Assembly: GCA_965247065.1 (NCBI GenBank)
Contig: CBDFGN010000006.1
Location: 3,596,001 to 3,660,000 of the forward strand
From: CBDFGN01 sp965247065
Lineage (GTDB): Bacteria; Bacteroidota; Bacteroidia; Cytophagales; Cyclobacteriaceae
Reading direction: 5' to 3'
Length of the DNA stretch: 64,000 nt
Shown: positions 9,522 to 18,685 of the stretch, in pieces
Numbering within the stretch: the stretch's first letter is position 1
How the letters are laid out: the number at the start of each line of letters is the position of its first letter
Notes under the pieces: model-generated
The model's database searches: none
Told to the model about the DNA's origin: nothing
The model's input: the letters and a program-made list of their open reading frames with translations, nothing else
Made by a program: the position numbers and the translations under genes

Positions 9522-11423
9522 ATGATGAATAACTGTCCATCAAGAATCCACTATTTTATCCTGTTAGTTTTCTTGCCTTTAGCTCTGTTGGCACAAACCG
9601 GGACACCGGGATCCCCGGAAGAACCGGTTCGATTCATCGGAGAAGCGGAGGTAGATTTTCACAGGCCCGACGGCGGGTTGGAGCTTGTAGTAGGTACCCA
9701 GAGCTATCAGGTATATCGGACATTTCCTAATTATCCCCAATTCTCCGATGGATTGGGTTGGCGGAATCACCATCATCCGATGTTAACCTACTGGAATCAG
9801 GCATTTTATTCAATATCTGCAGCTTTTCCGATTGATGAAGATACCAAAATAGGCTGTGTCTTACTTTCAAAATCACCCAATGGCAAGGATTGGAGTCTTC
9901 CCCAAATAGTTTTCCCGACATTAGAATACCAAGGGGTGAATACACTTTCTAATCATAGAATGGGCTTTTATATAGCTCCCAATGGCATTCTTCTGGCTTC
10001 GACAGCCTATTACCCCTACATCGAAAAAATTGATCAGAACGGTCGATACATGCATTCAACGGATGAGAATAAGGAATATCTCGGGGTTGTAGTGAGGGAG
10101 ATAAAACCTGACAATACTTTTGGTGAAATCTTTTTTATGGAGCATAATGAAAATTATTATAAAAAATCAGAACTGCCTTTCCCGTATTTTTCTGAATCGG
10201 GAGATAAGAAGCTCATTGAAGCCTGTCAGTCCTTAAGAAACGATCCAGTAATTACCCTGCATTGGTGGGAACAAATTTTACCCCCAAACTTCGATTATCC
10301 GCAATCGTTGGTTGACTTTATTGACATTGCAGGGACCAAACAATTTGCTAAAGGGATTTCATTCTATTACCGGAAGGACAGTGCGCTAGTAGCCTTGTGG
10401 AAAATGTCTTACTCTGCGCTTTCGTATGACCGGGGTAAATCCTGGTCCGATCCCGTAAAGCTTACAACCTTCGGTGTGGGATATCCAAAAGTATGGGGTC
10501 AACGCACTGAAGATGGCAAGTATGTGATGCTGTGGCGCCCCACAGGTTCTTTCGGACGTTATCCGACCGCCCTCGCCACCGGCAACGACGGCGTCACTTA
10601 TGATCAAATGTTGACCGTAAGTGATGAGGTATATAGACGTTATGAGGGTTACGGAAAAGAAATTGGACCCTGTAATTATCAACGTGGCTTCTACCAACAA
10701 CAGGCAGATCCTCCTGGAACCGATATGTGGATCACCTATTCAATGAGCAAGGAGGACATTTGGGTCAAAAGAATTCCGATTCCAATTCGCTCCGAAGTCT
10801 CCGAAGATGTTATGGACGATTTCAACCAAATGGAAACAGATGGAGTGGTGGACAACTGGAATATCTACCATCCCAAATATGCCCCTGTATCAGTAGCCGA
10901 ATTTCCAAGCAAACAAAACAAGAGTCTCGAAATGAAAGACAGGGACCCTCATGATTATTCAAAAGCAATTCGGATATTTCCGGAATCTCAAAAAGCTCTG
11001 GTTCAATTCAGGGTTTTTCCCAATCAAAATGATCATGGCCGGTTGGAAATTGAGATCTGCGACCCCTCAGGGCTGATATTTTTTAACCTGAGCTTTGCTG
11101 CGGATTCAAAGATCTATCTTCATGAATTTGGTCTATTAAGAGAATTGGGTACCTATCAGCCTCAAAAATGGGTGGATTTCGCCATTGATCTCGATGCCGA
11201 TCGTGGTTTGTTCACATTAAATATGAACAAAGGCCAGCTCGAACTGAAGGATTTGAGGTTCACATCCAGGAAGGTCAGATACAATACTATGAAAAGGCTG
11301 GTTTTCCGGAGCGGCCCATATAGAGGTATTAATATCAATCCAGTTGAACCTGAAACCGATGAACCGATGGACAGGGAGTCGGTTTTTTATATTGATGATG
11401 TTAAAATTGAAAACAAGGATTGA
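9522..11423 (+). CDS. Secreted sialidase-like (BNR) propeller protein with C-terminal domain
   Basis: The 633-residue protein has a signal peptide (FILLVFLPLALLAQ) and an N-terminal domain of about 410 residues read as a six-bladed propeller. Two degenerate Asp boxes are visible (SKSPNGKDWSLP near residue 126 and SYDRGKSWSDP near residue 305). The last 200 residues form a beta-rich domain (DDFNQMETDGVVDNWNIYHP onward) that may be a LamG-like sandwich. Whether it is a true sialidase is uncertain: Asp boxes mark the fold, not the substrate, and the catalytic arginine triad cannot be placed by eye. It is probably exported to act on glycans. It stands alone on the plus strand, followed after 119 bases by an NHL-type propeller gene. 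Confidence 0.65.
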   Translation: MMNNCPSRIHYFILLVFLPLALLAQTGTPGSPEEPVRFIGEAEVDFHRPDGGLELVVGTQSYQVYRTFPNYPQFSDGLGWRNHHHPMLTYWNQAFYSISAAFPIDEDTKIGCVLLSKSPNGKDWSLPQIVFPTLEYQGVNTLSNHRMGFYIAPNGILLASTAYYPYIEKIDQNGRYMHSTDENKEYLGVVVREIKPDNTFGEIFFMEHNENYYKKSELPFPYFSESGDKKLIEACQSLRNDPVITLHWWEQILPPNFDYPQSLVDFIDIAGTKQFAKGISFYYRKDSALVALWKMSYSALSYDRGKSWSDPVKLTTFGVGYPKVWGQRTEDGKYVMLWRPTGSFGRYPTALATGNDGVTYDQMLTVSDEVYRRYEGYGKEIGPCNYQRGFYQQQADPPGTDMWITYSMSKEDIWVKRIPIPIRSEVSEDVMDDFNQMETDGVVDNWNIYHPKYAPVSVAEFPSKQNKSLEMKDRDPHDYSKAIRIFPESQKALVQFRVFPNQNDHGRLEIEICDPSGLIFFNLSFAADSKIYLHEFGLLRELGTYQPQKWVDFAIDLDADRGLFTLNMNKGQLELKDLRFTSRKVRYNTMKRLVFRSGPYRGININPVEPETDEPMDRESVFYIDDVKIENKD

Positions 11424-11542
11424 GTGCTTTAGTTGGACGACTGGTGATTCCGCATCAAAAAAAGTTGTAAATAAACTTCGCAAAGTCCCAATTCAATTTA
11501 GAGTAACGAATAAATGAACACCAAACCTAGGAGGACATAAAA

Positions 11543-12529
11543 ATGACCGACCTACAATTGTCACTGGGTGATCTCAAATATCAATGGAACGATGGCTGGG
11601 CGCAGATTCCAGATTCCATAGGCTGGGCCCATCACGATATCGTCGTTACCAAAGATGGACGGATCATCACCGGGCATCCTGATTCCACTGACATTTTGTT
11701 TTTTGATACACAGGGTGTTCTGCTAAATTCGTGGACGGCGCCGGTAGTTGAAACCCACGGTTTCTGTTTGAGCGTCGAGAACGGCCAGGAAATCTTTTGG
11801 CTAGCCGATATCGGCCGTAAGCGCGTTCCTTCTCATAATTATGAATATCCCGCGAATGAGGACGGTAAGGTTCTAAAGTGCAGCCTCGACGGGAAAGTTC
11901 TGGCAGAAATCGAGAAAAGCGCCATACCCGGTTATGAAGCGGATACGCACTTTTCACCCACCCAGGTGGCCGTGCATCAGGAAACTGGCGATATTTGGAT
12001 CACCGACGGCTACGGTCAGAGCAAGACCCATCGTCTCTCGAAAAGCTTCGATCATCTCAAGACGGTAGATGGGACTGAAGGGGTCGGAAGGTTCGACGGT
12101 CCTCATGGCGTCTTCATCGACACCCGGAAACCCGACCCCGAACTTTACATTGCTGATCGTGAAAGTCAGCGGGTTCAGATCTATGATCTGGAGGGTACTT
12201 TCAAGCGCTGTATCGGTGAGAATATACTGAACAGCCCCAGCGTTTTCGACGTCGATGGAGATAATATGATTGTAGGTGAACTCTTTGCCCGTATAGCAGT
12301 ATTAGATCGGGATGATCAGCTCATTGGGTTTCTCGGAGACGGATCTGAATATGTCGAGAAGCCCGGCTGGCCCAATCGTAGCGACTCTGACGAGAATCCC
12401 GTACGACCGGATGACCTGGTGCGAGGTAAGTTTAACAGCCCACACGGCATGGCGGTGGATGCCGATGGCAGCATCTACGTGTCCGAGTGGTTTATCGGGG
12501 GTCGCTACACCAAGCTGCAAAGAATTTAA
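11543..12529 (+). CDS. NHL-repeat six-bladed beta-propeller protein
   Basis: The 328 residues contain repeated blade motifs: SIGWAHHDIVVTKDGRIITG, FSPTQVAVHQETGDIWITDG, FDGPHGVFIDTRKPDPELYI, AD followed by RESQRVQIYDLEG, and FNSPHGMAVDADGSIYVSEW. This is the pattern of NHL propellers such as peptidyl-amidoglycolate lyase and related lyases or hydrolases. There is no signal peptide, so it may be cytoplasmic. A strong ribosome binding site AGGAGG (11529-11534) lies 8 bases before the ATG, unusual in this window and compatible with acquisition from another lineage. It converges on the cupin gene. The substrate is unknown. Confidence 0.75.
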   Translation: MTDLQLSLGDLKYQWNDGWAQIPDSIGWAHHDIVVTKDGRIITGHPDSTDILFFDTQGVLLNSWTAPVVETHGFCLSVENGQEIFWLADIGRKRVPSHNYEYPANEDGKVLKCSLDGKVLAEIEKSAIPGYEADTHFSPTQVAVHQETGDIWITDGYGQSKTHRLSKSFDHLKTVDGTEGVGRFDGPHGVFIDTRKPDPELYIADRESQRVQIYDLEGTFKRCIGENILNSPSVFDVDGDNMIVGELFARIAVLDRDDQLIGFLGDGSEYVEKPGWPNRSDSDENPVRPDDLVRGKFNSPHGMAVDADGSIYVSEWFIGGRYTKLQRI

Positions 12530-12555
12530 TGCTGTCTTCGTCGTCTAAGACACCA

Positions 12556-12927
12556 TCACAATGCAAGCGGCTCTTCTGTTCGAAGGACAAATGTTTTTTT
12601 GAAATACTCAGGCACGTGCCACTGGCTTTTGACACCAACCGGTAAATGGATGAAGTCACCCTCTCGTAGCGTAACGCTATCACCTTCTTCAAAGGTGATG
12701 GTTGCTTCGCCTTCAAGGGCCATAATGAATTCGTCCCAGGTGTAGTCCCAGCTGAATTTACCGGTCGTACAATCCCATACACCTTGGGTCACCTTGAGGT
12801 CAGGCGACTGGGCAGCAATCCAAATTCTCGCAGTCGGATTGCCGTCAATAATCTGCTCCTGGGCGATCGGGAAGTCTGCCAGTGCAATGGCTGATTTTGG
12901 GCTGGTCTTAGCTGCTAAAGATGTCAT
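12556..12927 (-). CDS. Small cupin-domain protein
   Basis: The 123-residue single-domain cupin is related to the ureidoglycine aminohydrolase-like Cupin_3 group. The first cupin motif appears as GKFSWDYTWDEFIMALEGEA, the second as LREGDFIHLPVGVKSQWHVP. The usual first-motif HxH is replaced by YTW, with a glutamate following (DEF), so the metal site is reduced or altered. Such proteins are isomerases, sensors or small-molecule-binding regulators; the exact role cannot be read from sequence. It converges with the NHL-propeller gene with a gap of 26 bases, and may form a functional pair with it. Confidence 0.75.
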   Translation of the reverse strand: MTSLAAKTSPKSAIALADFPIAQEQIIDGNPTARIWIAAQSPDLKVTQGVWDCTTGKFSWDYTWDEFIMALEGEATITFEEGDSVTLREGDFIHLPVGVKSQWHVPEYFKKTFVLRTEEPLAL

Positions 12928-13394
12928 AGTGAATCCTTTTTGTTATGCGTGATTTGTTTTAAGAAAATGGCTTTAAGTGAATCTGGAATAAGAAAAATAT
13001 ACCAAGGGAATATAGCATCTCCCGGTTAAGAATCCAACAAAATAATTGCGAAATAAGGGCCCACTGAATATCCAATATCTAACATTTAATTTCCAGGTTG
13101 AAGTTTTGTGAGTCGTGAGTGCCTAGTGCTTTTGATGCGCCGGTGGCGCATAATATACAAAGGTTAACAGTGGGATCGCCTGTGGGGGTTCACGCAAAGA
13201 CCTGCAAAGATTGTTCGCTAAGGACGCCGAGACAATTCAAAATCATGTATTCATTTGTTCGTTAGTCAAGAGCTCATGTTGAAAGAATGCAAAAAGATTA
13301 CTTGGCTGATAATCAATTCTTTAACCTTCCGTAGTCTCTAGTCCCCCAGTCCAAATACTTAAACATTGATTATCGGATATTGATTATTGGATAT
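12928..13394. other. Intergenic with degraded repeat-like sequence
   Basis: About 470 bases lie upstream of the cupin gene. A stretch near 13180-13235 (GTTCACGCAAAGACC followed by GCAAAG and ACGCCGAG) resembles a family of short intergenic repeats. A related piece in the opposite orientation (CTCTGCGTGAACCC) lies just beyond the IS3 copy near 14748. The IS may therefore have inserted between two halves of a palindromic repeat. No gene is supported. Confidence 0.4.
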
Positions 13395-13441
13395 TGTACG
13401 TCCCTGATATAGGTTGACCACTTTTTAAACGATCGACTTAT

Positions 13442-13840
13442 ATGAAAGCAACCCAAAAAGCCATTCGAAAGAAGCGAGTATTCAGTGATGAATTGAAGCG
13501 GGCCATTGTTACGGAATTTGAAAGTGGAAAGTACAGTGTCCCTCAACTGGAGAAACTTCATGGGATCAACAACGCGAACATTTACCGTTGGATCTACAAA
13601 TTCTCTACCTTTAACGAGAGAGGCTATCGAATTCTGGAGATGAAAAAAAGCACTACATCAAAGGTTAACGATTTAGAAAAACGGATTAAGGAGTTGGAAC
13701 GTGTGGTAGGTCAAAAACAGATCAAGATTGATTATTACGAAAAGATGATCGATCTGGCCAAGGAGGAATTGGATATCGATCTGAAAAAAAACTTCGACAC
13801 CCCACAATCAACTGGTTCCGGAAAAACCAAAGGAAAGTAA
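13442..13840 (+). CDS. IS3 OrfA, helix-turn-helix DNA-binding subunit
   Basis: The 132 residues begin with a basic helix-turn-helix (RVFSDELKRAIVTEFESGKY then SVPQLEKLHGINNANIYRWI) of the IS3 OrfA type. A leucine-zipper-like coiled coil follows (KVNDLEKRIKELERVVGQKQ), used for multimerisation. It ends just before orfB, which lies in the -1 frame. It is identical in sequence to the OrfA at 62489. Confidence 0.93.
   Translation: MKATQKAIRKKRVFSDELKRAIVTEFESGKYSVPQLEKLHGINNANIYRWIYKFSTFNERGYRILEMKKSTTSKVNDLEKRIKELERVVGQKQIKIDYYEKMIDLAKEELDIDLKKNFDTPQSTGSGKTKGK
13784..13791 (+). promoter_or_regulatory. A8 slippery run, predicted -1 frameshift site for OrfAB
   Basis: Eight consecutive adenines are read as AAA AAA AAC in the OrfA frame. 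The -1 frame is open from here through the orfB start at 13849, so slippage here would give an OrfAB fusion transposase, as is established for the IS3 family. The same run occurs in copy 2 at 62831-62838. Confidence 0.65.
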
Positions 13841-13848
13841 ATTTCTCG

Positions 13849-14700
13849 ATGAATCAGCTCTATCGTGCCATAGGAATCAGCAAACAGGCAATACATCAGT
13901 ATGCAACCAGGCAAGCTGTCTTTGATCAAAAGGTAGAACAGCTGGTCCTGGAAGCTGATGGGATACGCCAGGAACATCCTGGTTGTGGGGTGGAAAAAAT
14001 GTACCGGACCTTAAAACCCGGATTTATCGGCAGAGATCGCTTTGTAGACCTTTTAATGAGTCTTGGTTACCGTTTGAGAAGAGCCAAGAACTATAAACGA
14101 ACTACCCGGGCTTCGAAGCTTTATTATCCAAACCTGATCGAAGGATTTGAACTAACGTCTCCTTCAACGGTCTGGCAATCAGACATCACCTTCATAGAAG
14201 TGGGAAACCGGTTTTATTACGGGGTCTTTATTCTGGATGTCTATACCCGAAAAATAGTAGGCTACCAGGTATCGGATCATATGCGGGCTACAGCGAACGT
14301 AAAGGCATTGCTCATTGCCTTGAAAGATCATCCCCCTCCCCGGATCCATCATTCCGACAGAGGAGGTCAATACATCTACGAAGAATATGTAGACCTACTA
14401 AAATCCAACCGATGTGATATCAGCATGGGGCTAACCGCTCAGGATAATGCGTATGCAGAGCGCTTTCACAGGACCTTGAAAGAAGAATATTTGCATTACT
14501 GGAAGCCGACCAATTTCTATCAACTGAAAAGGTATGTCAAAAGAGCGGTTGACCATTATAATCAAAAAAGAACCCATGAAAACTTAAACGATGTTTCACC
14601 CATGGATTTTGAAAAGGACTGGTCCTTGTTGCCAATTAACCGAAGACCTTCATTGTCCATATTTAATGATGAATTATTAACCAAAAGTGGTCAACACTAA
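13849..14700 (+). CDS. IS3 OrfB, DDE integrase-type transposase
   Basis: The 283-residue rve-type catalytic domain carries the DDE residues in WQSDITFIEV (first Asp), HHSDRGGQYIYEEY (second Asp) and NAYAERFHRTLKEEYL (Glu). An N-terminal HTH_21-like segment (RQEHPGCGVEKMYRTLKPGF) precedes it. It differs from the copy at 62896 by one residue (Glu here, Lys there, in PNLIEGFEL). It is probably functional, as a fusion with OrfA. Confidence 0.95.
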   Translation: MNQLYRAIGISKQAIHQYATRQAVFDQKVEQLVLEADGIRQEHPGCGVEKMYRTLKPGFIGRDRFVDLLMSLGYRLRRAKNYKRTTRASKLYYPNLIEGFELTSPSTVWQSDITFIEVGNRFYYGVFILDVYTRKIVGYQVSDHMRATANVKALLIALKDHPPPRIHHSDRGGQYIYEEYVDLLKSNRCDISMGLTAQDNAYAERFHRTLKEEYLHYWKPTNFYQLKRYVKRAVDHYNQKRTHENLNDVSPMDFEKDWSLLPINRRPSLSIFNDELLTKSGQH

Positions 14701-14888
14701 TCAGGGATCTTCATATTCCTTTGCGGTCATGGCGGGGGAACTTGGTCCTCTGCGTGAACCCAGTCTTTTAGTTCTCGGTAATACTAGTCGCTAGCGCGCC
14801 GCAGCGCATAAAATACAATTTCTAACTGTGGGCTTAGGTGAAACTTATCCAGTCCACGCCTTGTCAATTGTTTCAGCCAGCAACATTC

Positions 14889-15791
14889 TTAGATAAGATC
14901 TTCTAATTGTTCAATCCGTTTTACCCCTACCACGACGCTGCAAATCCCAGCTTGATCCAAAAGCCACTTTAATGCGTACCGGCCGGGTTCGAAACCAGCG
15001 GTCCTGGCTTCCTGTTTGAATTCTTGCAGTTTAGAGAAAAGGGCATCATCAGGTTCAGACAGCCAGTTGGGGTTTTCAGCAGCACGGCTGTTTGAAGGTA
15101 ATGGTTGGCCCCGGGAGTATTTGCCGGTTAACAAACCTCCTTCCAACGGTCTATAAGGCGTCGCGCCAATTCCATTCTCCCGGCAAAATGGCAAGTGCCC
15201 GGTTTCTATATCCCGTTTAAGCCAACTGTAAGGTGGCTGGCTGATGACCGGCCGGGGCAAGCCATTTGCATCACAGATAGTTAACATCTCCTGAATCTGC
15301 TCCACCTCAAAATTGGAAAACCCCCAGTATCGAATCTTACCGGCACTGGTTAAATTCGCCATTGTCTCCAGAGTTTCAGTCAGAGGAGTTTCCGGATCAG
15401 GGACATGCAATTCGTAGAAATCTAGGTAATCGGTTTGAAGACGCTTCAGACTGGCCTCAATCTGATGCATGATATGTTCACTCCCCAAACCACTCCCAGT
15501 GTAATCAGCTCCGCCGATCGAGTTACCCACTTTGGTGGTAATGATTACCTTCTCTCGTCGACCCCTAAGAGCTTTACCTAAAATCTCTTCAGCCACTCCT
15601 CCGGCAGAACCTACAAAACGGTCATATCCTTCATACCCATCGGCGGTATCGATAAAGTTGATGCCGTTGTCAATGGCCCAACTTACGATCCTGATTCCCT
15701 CCGCTTCCGATACAGGTCGGCCGAACGTCATGGTTCCCAGACAAATGGTGGAAACATTAATCTGAGTATTGGGAATTGTAAGAAATTTCAT
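14889..15791 (-). CDS. Aldo/keto reductase
   Basis: The AKR TIM-barrel starts best at MKFLTIPNTQINVSTICLG (15791), 11 bases after the upstream FAD oxidoreductase gene. A longer frame from 15833 would overlap that gene. Catalytic motifs are visible: FIDTADGYEGYD (Asp and Tyr), IITTKVGNS (Lys) and FYELHVPDP (His). It would reduce an aldehyde or ketone, or oxidise a sugar, with NADP(H). The C-terminus ends at QLEDLI, slightly short for the family. The next sequence in another frame (MLLAETIDKAWTG, then a stop) looks protein-like, so a small terminal frameshift is possible. It is probably co-transcribed with the FAD enzyme. Confidence 0.85.
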   Translation of the reverse strand: MKFLTIPNTQINVSTICLGTMTFGRPVSEAEGIRIVSWAIDNGINFIDTADGYEGYDRFVGSAGGVAEEILGKALRGRREKVIITTKVGNSIGGADYTGSGLGSEHIMHQIEASLKRLQTDYLDFYELHVPDPETPLTETLETMANLTSAGKIRYWGFSNFEVEQIQEMLTICDANGLPRPVISQPPYSWLKRDIETGHLPFCRENGIGATPYRPLEGGLLTGKYSRGQPLPSNSRAAENPNWLSEPDDALFSKLQEFKQEARTAGFEPGRYALKWLLDQAGICSVVVGVKRIEQLEDLI

Positions 15792-15802
15792 CAAACAATC
15801 AT

Positions 15803-17158
15803 TTAATTGTGTGTAGTATGCCAGGGTCCCCAATTTGCGGCTTTCCTTTGCACTTTCATAATTTTTTCGATCAAGGAGCCAAAACGTTTCCCTACATCAC
15901 TTTCAACCCCTGCAACCAAACCGGCCAGATATTCTGCACCCACATCCGAGTGGCAGTTACCCCTGCCACAAAAACCCGCCATTCCATAGATCTTGCGTTC
16001 GGCATCTAGAATGCCCACCACGGGTAGACTATCGGCGGTAAAGGATTGCAAGCCTCCCCAGCGATGGGTGATACGGGCATTACTGTATTTGGGGAACAAT
16101 TTGCTAAACTGAACATTCAAGCGGTCTTGGTGCTCAATGGAGGGGCTGAAACCTGCTGACTCAAGTTTAGGATGGGGCTTACCATCGGTGGTAAACTGAG
16201 GAAAAAGGCTATCAGGTTCTTCCCGATCTCTTCCACCCCCAAAAAGTAAGCGAAATTCACCACCAGATTCGATAATCTCCCGCCACCAGGCACCAGTAGT
16301 ACCCGAACTGGTGGTCCCAAAACTGCCTTGGCAGGGACGTTCAGACAAGGGTTCAGTGACCATTACCTGGCCCCTTTCGGCCCGTAAGGCTCGCTCGAGC
16401 CCCGGTATGAATTGGGGTGCCAGGGCATTGGTGGCTAAAAATACCCACCCGGCCGAAACGATCCCCCGATTGGTGGTTAGGCATGTTCCGGCCCCATCCC
16501 GTTCAATTTTTTCCACCCGGGTCTGCTCGAATAACTTCACCTTTGGCAGGTTAGCGACATTTTTGGCCAATTCAATCACGAACTTTCCGGAATGGAATTG
16601 GGCATCGGTCAAATAACACAGTCCACCCGCATATAAAGGGCTCCCACCAACCCGAACCGCCTCATTTTCATCCAATAATGAAACGTCGAAACCATCTGCA
16701 TTCAGCAGTTTAAACTCTGTTCTCAGGTCTCCAAGATTCTGCTCCCAGCCTTCAACATCCCGACGAACCAGAGTGGTGGACCCATCAACCTGGTAATCAC
16801 AATCTATAGCATGCTCGTGAATCAAGGTGCGAAGCAACCGGTGATTTTCAAGGCCCATTTGCCAAAGTTCACGGGCAATATCCCGCGAAAATTGTCGAAT
16901 GCAGGGGACATAGTCCATGGCCGCACCGTGGTTAATAGTACCTTGATTTCGGGAAGACGCACCCTCTCCCACCCGGGTTCCTTCCAGAATTACTGTATTG
17001 ATTCGCCGCCGGTTTAAACAACGGGCCAATTTCAGACCGGCTATACCGGCTCCGATCACCGCCGCATCAGTTGTGATGTTCCGATCCAGCTTGGGAAAAT
17101 GAGGCCGCTCGAGATCTAACCAGTAAGGCAGGCCATATTTTTTAAACTTGGAATCCAA
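15803..17158 (-). CDS. FAD-dependent amine/amino-acid oxidoreductase (DAO family)
   Basis: The 451-residue flavoprotein has an N-terminal dinucleotide fold (AAVIGAGIAGLKLARCLNRR) near residue 35. DAO-type segments follow: ASSRNQGTINHGAAM, the central substrate domain, and the C-terminal HRWGGLQSFTADSLPVVG with GMAGFCGRGNCHSDVGA. Members oxidise secondary or primary amines or D-amino acids to imines and need an electron acceptor. The gene precedes an aldo/keto reductase in the same direction with an 11-base gap, suggesting an oxidise-then-reduce pair. A class III aminotransferase lies further upstream on the same strand. The substrate is unknown. Confidence 0.8.
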   Translation of the reverse strand: MDSKFKKYGLPYWLDLERPHFPKLDRNITTDAAVIGAGIAGLKLARCLNRRRINTVILEGTRVGEGASSRNQGTINHGAAMDYVPCIRQFSRDIARELWQMGLENHRLLRTLIHEHAIDCDYQVDGSTTLVRRDVEGWEQNLGDLRTEFKLLNADGFDVSLLDENEAVRVGGSPLYAGGLCYLTDAQFHSGKFVIELAKNVANLPKVKLFEQTRVEKIERDGAGTCLTTNRGIVSAGWVFLATNALAPQFIPGLERALRAERGQVMVTEPLSERPCQGSFGTTSSGTTGAWWREIIESGGEFRLLFGGGRDREEPDSLFPQFTTDGKPHPKLESAGFSPSIEHQDRLNVQFSKLFPKYSNARITHRWGGLQSFTADSLPVVGILDAERKIYGMAGFCGRGNCHSDVGAEYLAGLVAGVESDVGKRFGSLIEKIMKVQRKAANWGPWHTTHN

Positions 17159-17281
17159 GAAAGTATCGACTTTTAATAAACTAAATCAGTGGTGGCTCAA
17201 TCGGAAATCATTGCTACCAATCCGATACGATACGAAGTTTTGAAAATCCTCATCAATTCGTAAATATACCCTGATCCAAGG

Positions 17282-18646
17282 TTAGGTTCGTTTTTCTTTT
17301 TTAATGTCAATTACTGCCCTCCGTATTGACTGGAAAGGGAGGCCATAGGCTCCTCCGGGCTTAGTAAAACTGGAATGAGAATAAAGGACCTCCAGTTTGC
17401 CATTTCGCTCCCGGTTCATGGTATAAGAGCAGCCCGGCCCGGTATGAAAATTGAATGGAGCTTCCCAGCGCTCCCCGGTACCATCGATACTGACCATCGC
17501 ACAAGTCACCTGAGGATGTCCGTAAACTCCTCTACCGGTAGAACAAGCAAGCACCCCGTTCTCAAGCATACGAAGTTTCGGTTTCACCCCTGGCCAGCCC
17601 ACAGAAACCGGTTTGCTCCAGGTCTTGCCATCATCTTTCGATCGTGATTGGACCATCGGAGTATCCGATCCTGTCCTCATCAGACACATAATATCACCAT
17701 TGGGAAGGAGGGCTAGGTCTGGCTCGTCACAACCCTCGGTACCAACAGGCTTTCCGTCAACTATTGGTTCAAAATGCCAAAGGTAGCGCATGGTCTTTCC
17801 ACCGTCAATAGAACGGGCAATTACCGTGGAATATCCACTGCGCATGCCAGACAACCTCATGTTATTAATTCGAAATGGCTCAGTCCAGGGGCTTTCATCT
17901 CGTGGTGGAACAGAAACCTGAAAGGGCGCCAGTAAATCCCCATTATCTAATTCCAGCATTTCCCCGTAGAGTTCGTACTTATAAGCTACCTCATAGGGAA
18001 GATCCACCAGATTCATATCAAAGTTTTCCATCAAATCTCCCTTGGGAGAAAACCGTCGAACCCTGAATTTAGGATCTCTAATTTCCGTCCAAATCTTATC
18101 CTGATTCTCTTTAGAGTCTCCACCATATCCCCATACAATCCCATTCGCGAACGTGTTTACATACAATGTGGTACCGTCTCGGAGAAATCCATAGAGCCCT
18201 GAACTTTCCACCGGATCTGGCTTCAGGCCGGCTTCTATAGCCTCCGCACTGGCCGGTTCAAAAGGTGAATCGAGAGGCAACGGTGACCAGGTCTTTCCAT
18301 TGTCGGTGGAGAACACGATCGGACGTATTTCACGCCCACCATGGTGGACCCGGCCATAGCCAAGCACCATTTTGTCTTCAAATTCCAGTAGTGCGGGAAA
18401 GTTAACCGTAACCTCATCCTTTATCAGCACATCTATGCGTTCCAGGCTGACGGCAACTTTTGATTGCTCATCGACATACACCGCCTGAGTTTGGCCGGAA
18501 GTTATGCTATCATTTATTTCGTCGTCCTGAGAAGGCTCTGTTTCCGGGGATGTAGGAGAACAAGCCAGGGGACCTAAGCCAGTGATTCCCAGGGTGGTAG
18601 TCACACCTGCTGTTTTTAAGAAAGTTCTTCTGTTTTCCATGATCAT
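17282..18646 (-). CDS. Exported sialidase-like (BNR) protein with Tat/lipobox signal
   Basis: The 454 residues begin with a twin-arginine-type signal (MENRRTFLKTAGVTTTLG) that runs into a lipobox-like LGPLAC, so the protein is probably exported folded and perhaps lipid-anchored. Three Asp boxes are clear: FSTDNGKTWSPL near residue 110, SIDGGKTMRYLW in the middle, and SKDDGKTWSKPV. Further conserved propeller segments include GCDEPDLALLPNGDIMCLMR. It is a member of the exo-sialidase fold superfamily; true sialidase activity is not established. It is transcribed on the same strand as the FAD/AKR pair after a 123-base gap. Confidence 0.75.
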   Translation of the reverse strand: MIMENRRTFLKTAGVTTTLGITGLGPLACSPTSPETEPSQDDEINDSITSGQTQAVYVDEQSKVAVSLERIDVLIKDEVTVNFPALLEFEDKMVLGYGRVHHGGREIRPIVFSTDNGKTWSPLPLDSPFEPASAEAIEAGLKPDPVESSGLYGFLRDGTTLYVNTFANGIVWGYGGDSKENQDKIWTEIRDPKFRVRRFSPKGDLMENFDMNLVDLPYEVAYKYELYGEMLELDNGDLLAPFQVSVPPRDESPWTEPFRINNMRLSGMRSGYSTVIARSIDGGKTMRYLWHFEPIVDGKPVGTEGCDEPDLALLPNGDIMCLMRTGSDTPMVQSRSKDDGKTWSKPVSVGWPGVKPKLRMLENGVLACSTGRGVYGHPQVTCAMVSIDGTGERWEAPFNFHTGPGCSYTMNRERNGKLEVLYSHSSFTKPGGAYGLPFQSIRRAVIDIKKEKRT

Positions 18647-18685
18647 AGAGGTAAAGATTTTACAACATTCTTCAAAATATTATCT

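Larger units (their letters stand above)
13395..14713 (+). mobile_element. IS3-family insertion sequence, copy 1
   Basis: The 1,319-bp element begins TGTACGTCCCTGAT and ends ATCAGGGATCTTCA, with the TG...CA termini of the IS3 family. Imperfect inverted ends of about 32 bp share the core TTGACCACTTTT. A 3-bp target duplication TAT flanks it (13392-13394 and 14714-14716). It encodes orfA and orfB in the usual -1 frame arrangement. The protein products are nearly identical to those of the copy at 62442-63760. Confidence 0.93.

Noticed and set aside
16811..17017. Plus-strand open frames opposite the FAD oxidoreductase
   Set aside because: Shadows of a clear flavoprotein; composition is that of a reverse-read gene.
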